Below, piece after piece: positions 62,847-64,000 of a DNA stretch of 64,000 nt. This stretch comes from Nitratireductor basaltis. Its GTDB lineage: Bacteria; Pseudomonadota; Alphaproteobacteria; Rhizobiales; Rhizobiaceae. The stretch covers positions 1,612,001 to 1,676,000 of the forward strand of contig NZ_JMQM01000001.1 in assembly GCF_000733725.1 (NCBI RefSeq), in the 5' to 3' direction. The notes under the pieces are model-generated. The model searched no databases and was not told the origin of the DNA. It saw only the letters and a program-made list of their open reading frames with translations. The stretch's first letter is position 1; each line of letters opens with the position of its first letter. A program made the translations under genes and the position numbers.

Positions 62847-64000
62847 ATGTCCGAATAGACCGGGCCTTCGCCGCCCTGCGGCGGTACCCAGTTGATGTTG
62901 CCGTTCGGATCCTTGATGTCGCAGGTCTTGCAGTGCACGCAGTTCTGCGCGTTGATGACAAAGCGCGCGTCTGCCTGCCGGTCGGCTTCACCTCCCTTTT
63001 CAGCCGCACCCGGTCCGCCAGCCAGCGAATTGCCGTCGGCATCCACCCATTCATAGACGCCGGCCGGGCAGTAGCGCGTCGAAGGTCCGGCGAATTCCAT
63101 GAATTCGGAGCGCTTCTGCAGGTCCATGTCCTTCACTTGAAGATGCACGGGCTGCTCTTCCTCGTGATTGGTGTTGGACAGGAACACCGAGGACAGGCGG
63201 TCGAAGGTGAGAACGCCGTCGGGCTTGGGGTAGTCGATCGGCTTGTGCTTGGCGGCAGGTTCAAGCGACTGCGCATCGCTCTTGCCATGCTTCATCGTGC
63301 CGAAGAAGGAGAAGCCGAAAAGCTGGTTGGTCCACATGTCCAGACCGCCAAGGCCGATGCCAAGCATTGTGCCGAAGCGCGACCAGAGCGGCTTGACGTT
63401 GCGCACGCGCTTCAGATCCTTGCCGATGTCAGAGGCACGCCATGCGTCTTCGAATGCGGTGAGGTCGGCATTGGCGCGACCTTCGGCAATGGCTTGCGCC
63501 ACATGCTCGGCTGCCAGCATGCCCGAGAGAACCGCATTGTGCGAACCCTTGATGCGCGGAACATTCACGAGCCCAGCGGAGCAACCCATTAGAATGCCGC
63601 CGGGGAAGGACATTTTCGGCACCGACTGGTATCCGCCTTCGGTGATGGCGCGCGCGCCATAGGAGATGCGCTTGCCGCCCTCGAAGGTTTCGCGGATCGC
63701 CGGATGCGTCTTGAAGCGCTGGAACTCCTCGAAGGGCGAGAGATAGGGGTTCTTGTAGTTGAGGTGCAGGACGAAACCGACCGCGACCTTGTTGTCTTCC
63801 AGATGATAGAGGAAGGAGCCGCCGCCGGTATTCATGTCGAGCGGCCAGCCGAAGGAATGCTGGACAAGGCCCGGCTTGTGGTTCTCCGGCTTCACTTCCC
63901 AGAGTTCCTTCAGGCCTATGCCGAATTTCGGCGGCTCGCGCCCCTCGTCCAAGCCGAATTTTGCAATGAGCTGCTTGGCGAGCGAGCCGCGTGCGCCTTC
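62843..64000 (-). CDS. Electron-transfer flavoprotein-ubiquinone oxidoreductase (5' end outside window)
   Basis: ETF-QO moves electrons from reduced ETF to ubiquinone in the inner membrane. The frame is open to the edge of the window, so the N-terminal FAD domain is missing; about 385 residues remain, including the quinone-binding region (GWPLDMNTGGGSFLYHL) and the C-terminal 4Fe-4S domain with CPAGVYEW and NAQNCVHCKTCDIKDPNG, four Cys in all. The ending WVPPQGGEGPVY is typical. It should serve the isovaleryl-CoA dehydrogenase encoded here. It is coupled to the methyltransferase gene. Confidence 0.95.
   Translation of the reverse strand, partial: EGARGSLAKQLIAKFGLDEGREPPKFGIGLKELWEVKPENHKPGLVQHSFGWPLDMNTGGGSFLYHLEDNKVAVGFVLHLNYKNPYLSPFEEFQRFKTHPAIRETFEGGKRISYGARAITEGGYQSVPKMSFPGGILMGCSAGLVNVPRIKGSHNAVLSGMLAAEHVAQAIAEGRANADLTAFEDAWRASDIGKDLKRVRNVKPLWSRFGTMLGIGLGGLDMWTNQLFGFSFFGTMKHGKSDAQSLEPAAKHKPIDYPKPDGVLTFDRLSSVFLSNTNHEEEQPVHLQVKDMDLQKRSEFMEFAGPSTRYCPAGVYEWVDADGNSLAGGPGAAEKGGEADRQADARFVINAQNCVHCKTCDIKDPNGNINWVPPQGGEGPVYSDM

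Overview
The window looks like a chromosomal segment of a GC-rich alphaproteobacterium of the Hyphomicrobiales, probably near Mesorhizobium, Nitratireductor or other Phyllobacteriaceae. The support is: two Omp2-type porins of the Brucella/Mesorhizobium kind; the gene order rpoZ-rsh-DUF2062-acpS-lepB-rnc-era-recO with dapA, smpB and an NYN gene beside it; a TIGR02301-type small exported protein; a separate psd-pssA pair; and a long G/C-block palindrome of the sort scattered through rhizobial genomes. Genus and species are inference. Most of the window is ordinary core genome with tight operons (many 4-base ATGA or GTGA overlaps). I see one tRNA gene, no rRNA, no CRISPR array, no transposase and no prophage.

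Layout. 1-3.2 kb: end of a YciK-like SDR, a lipid acyltransferase, and the phosphatidylethanolamine genes pssA and psd. 3.2-5.6 kb: an ArsR regulator and an Atm1-type ABC exporter under an operator that covers the arsR start codon. 5.6-13 kb: a LysM envelope protein, a LOG-family gene, the operon DUF559-cimA-rarD, a 44-bp-armed palindrome and cysS. 13.3-18.7 kb: a 55-aa unknown, a LysE exporter, SRAP and MutT head to head, three small unknown genes, ygfZ and an HD phosphohydrolase. 18.6-21.2 kb: a coupled pair, a RimK-like ATP-grasp ligase and a GNAT/C39-peptidase fusion, which is the most unusual enzyme set here. 21.4-27.2 kb: MscS channel, MFS transporter, TPR-glycosyltransferase-like protein, Tat-exported PhoX phosphatase.

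27.3-37.4 kb: the core block for DNA repair (recO), RNA processing (era, rnc), secretion (lepB), lipid carrier activation (acpS), stringent response (rsh) and RNA polymerase omega (rpoZ), then NYN nuclease, family-5-like UDG, smpB and dapA. 37.7-43 kb: a lytic transglycosylase and two head-to-head porins with tRNA-Ser(GCU) between them. 43.2-47.2 kb: a lone tyrosine recombinase, a serine hydrolase, a HisC-like aminotransferase and a cupin. 47.2-54.6 kb: a leucine-catabolism cluster (TetR, isovaleryl-CoA dehydrogenase, flavodoxin-like protein, DUF418 protein, both methylcrotonyl-CoA carboxylase subunits) ending in a strong terminator.

54.7-64 kb: Sel1-type and DUF2147 small proteins, a divergent TetR/SDR pair, a YfcG-like GST, a short AT-richer accessory patch (58.2-59.3 kb) with two tiny ORFs and an unknown membrane protein, AMP nucleosidase, an EEP-family phosphodiesterase, a TPR-methyltransferase and the 3' part of the ETF-ubiquinone oxidoreductase gene. 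The acyl-CoA dehydrogenase at 47.9 kb and the ETF-QO at 63 kb are functionally linked: electrons from isovaleryl-CoA pass through ETF to ETF-QO and the quinone pool.
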